In this document: one piece after another, positions 6,202-6,345 of the stretch
Numbering within the stretch: the stretch's first letter is position 1
Layout of the letters: each line of letters begins with the position of its first letter
Assembly (NCBI GenBank): GCA_003133425.1
Contig: PKXI01000415.1
Coordinates: 1 to 6,345 of the forward strand
From: Acidobacteriaceae bacterium
Lineage (GTDB): Bacteria > Acidobacteriota > Terriglobia > Terriglobales > Acidobacteriaceae
Direction of reading: 5' to 3'
Length of the DNA stretch: 6,345 bases
Position numbers and translations under genes: made by a program
The notes under the pieces: generated by a model
Told to the model about the DNA's origin: nothing
Databases searched by the model: none
Seen by the model: the letters and a program-made list of their open reading frames with translations, nothing else

Positions 6202-6224
6202 GAAACGTGTACGGGACCCGTTTC
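6202..6224. promoter_or_regulatory. imperfect 23-bp dyad upstream of the SDR gene, operator-like
   Basis: GAAACG (6202-6207) and CGTTTC (6219-6224) are exact inverted repeats around a centre at 6213. Three more inner pairs also match, giving 9 of 11 symmetric pairs. A second perfect palindrome with one central base, ACGGGACCCGT, overlaps it at 6211-6221. On the transcribed strand an AATACT hexamer (6236 to 6231) lies just upstream and could be a -10 element, but no good -35 is visible. The site could bind a dimeric repressor or form a leader hairpin; chance is also possible. Confidence 0.3.
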
Positions 6225-6258
6225 GGCGAAAGTATTGTTGGTGTTGCCGGAGCGCAGC

Positions 6259-6345
6259 TTACGTATTGAGAAAACGATTCGCCTCGAAGACGAAATCCTC
6301 GTGGTTCTGATACCAGGAGCCGTGGTTCGAGTCCGGATAGAGAAT
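6259..6345 (-). CDS. alpha/beta hydrolase, C-terminal end (partial, cut by the window edge)
   Basis: Only the last 28 codons and a TAA stop are inside the window; the start lies beyond base 6345. The translated tail contains ILYPDSNHGSWYQ followed by an amphipathic end rich in Phe, Glu and Asn. This matches the C-terminus of alpha/beta-fold hydrolases, where a short strand is followed by the loop carrying the catalytic His (here the H of SNHGS) and a last helix that packs on the core. The nucleophile and acid residues are out of view, so the substrate cannot be guessed. The stop is 72 nt upstream of the SDR start on the same strand, which suggests co-transcription. The family call rests on the motif alone but is fairly distinctive. 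Confidence 0.75.
   Translation of the reverse strand: MLYPDSNHGSWYQNHEDFVFEANRFLNT

Overview
The window holds seven complete genes and the 3' end of an eighth. All lie on the minus strand, so transcription runs from high to low coordinates. In transcription order they are: the C-terminus of an alpha/beta hydrolase (cut by the right edge), a DltE-like short-chain dehydrogenase (SDR), a cysteine-free quinone-oxidoreductase-like medium-chain reductase (MDR), an old-yellow-enzyme (OYE) family ene-reductase, a second FabG-like SDR, a DUF427 protein, a secreted HExxH protein resembling DUF5700 putative metalloproteases, and a SnoaL-like/NTF2-fold protein. Gaps are 25 to 110 nt and every complete gene has a convincing Shine-Dalgarno sequence. 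Together this looks like one long operon, or two stacked ones. No regulator gene, RNA gene, CRISPR array or complete mobile element is visible.

Organism: moderate GC, strong AAGGAG-type ribosome binding sites and this set of families suggest a soil bacterium. From general familiarity with such protein variants I lean towards Acidobacteriota (Terriglobia), or less likely a proteobacterium. This is inference; no marker gene settles it.

Region by region: 6259-6345 is the hydrolase tail. 6187-6258 is a short leader with an imperfect 23-bp dyad. 4356-6186 holds the SDR and MDR. 3197-4330 is the OYE homologue, which has lost the usual substrate-anchoring His/Asn (or His/His) pair. 3087-3196 is the longest internal gap and carries a weak promoter-like pair and two nested palindromes, so the distal four genes may have their own control. 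753-3086 holds the second SDR (TTG start), DUF427 and the secreted HExxH protein. 243-650 is the SnoaL-like gene, whose stop codon sits inside an 8-bp-stem hairpin. 1-242 has no gene.

How the genes may work together (inference): four NAD(P)H- or flavin-dependent oxidoreductases plus a hydrolase and a small NTF2-fold protein suggest reductive processing or detoxification of electrophilic carbonyl, enone or quinone compounds in the cytoplasm. The exported putative metalloprotease does not obviously fit and may only be co-transcribed. I see no evidence for a defence system or other radically new machinery. The most unusual items are the altered OYE active site and the metalloprotease embedded in a redox operon.
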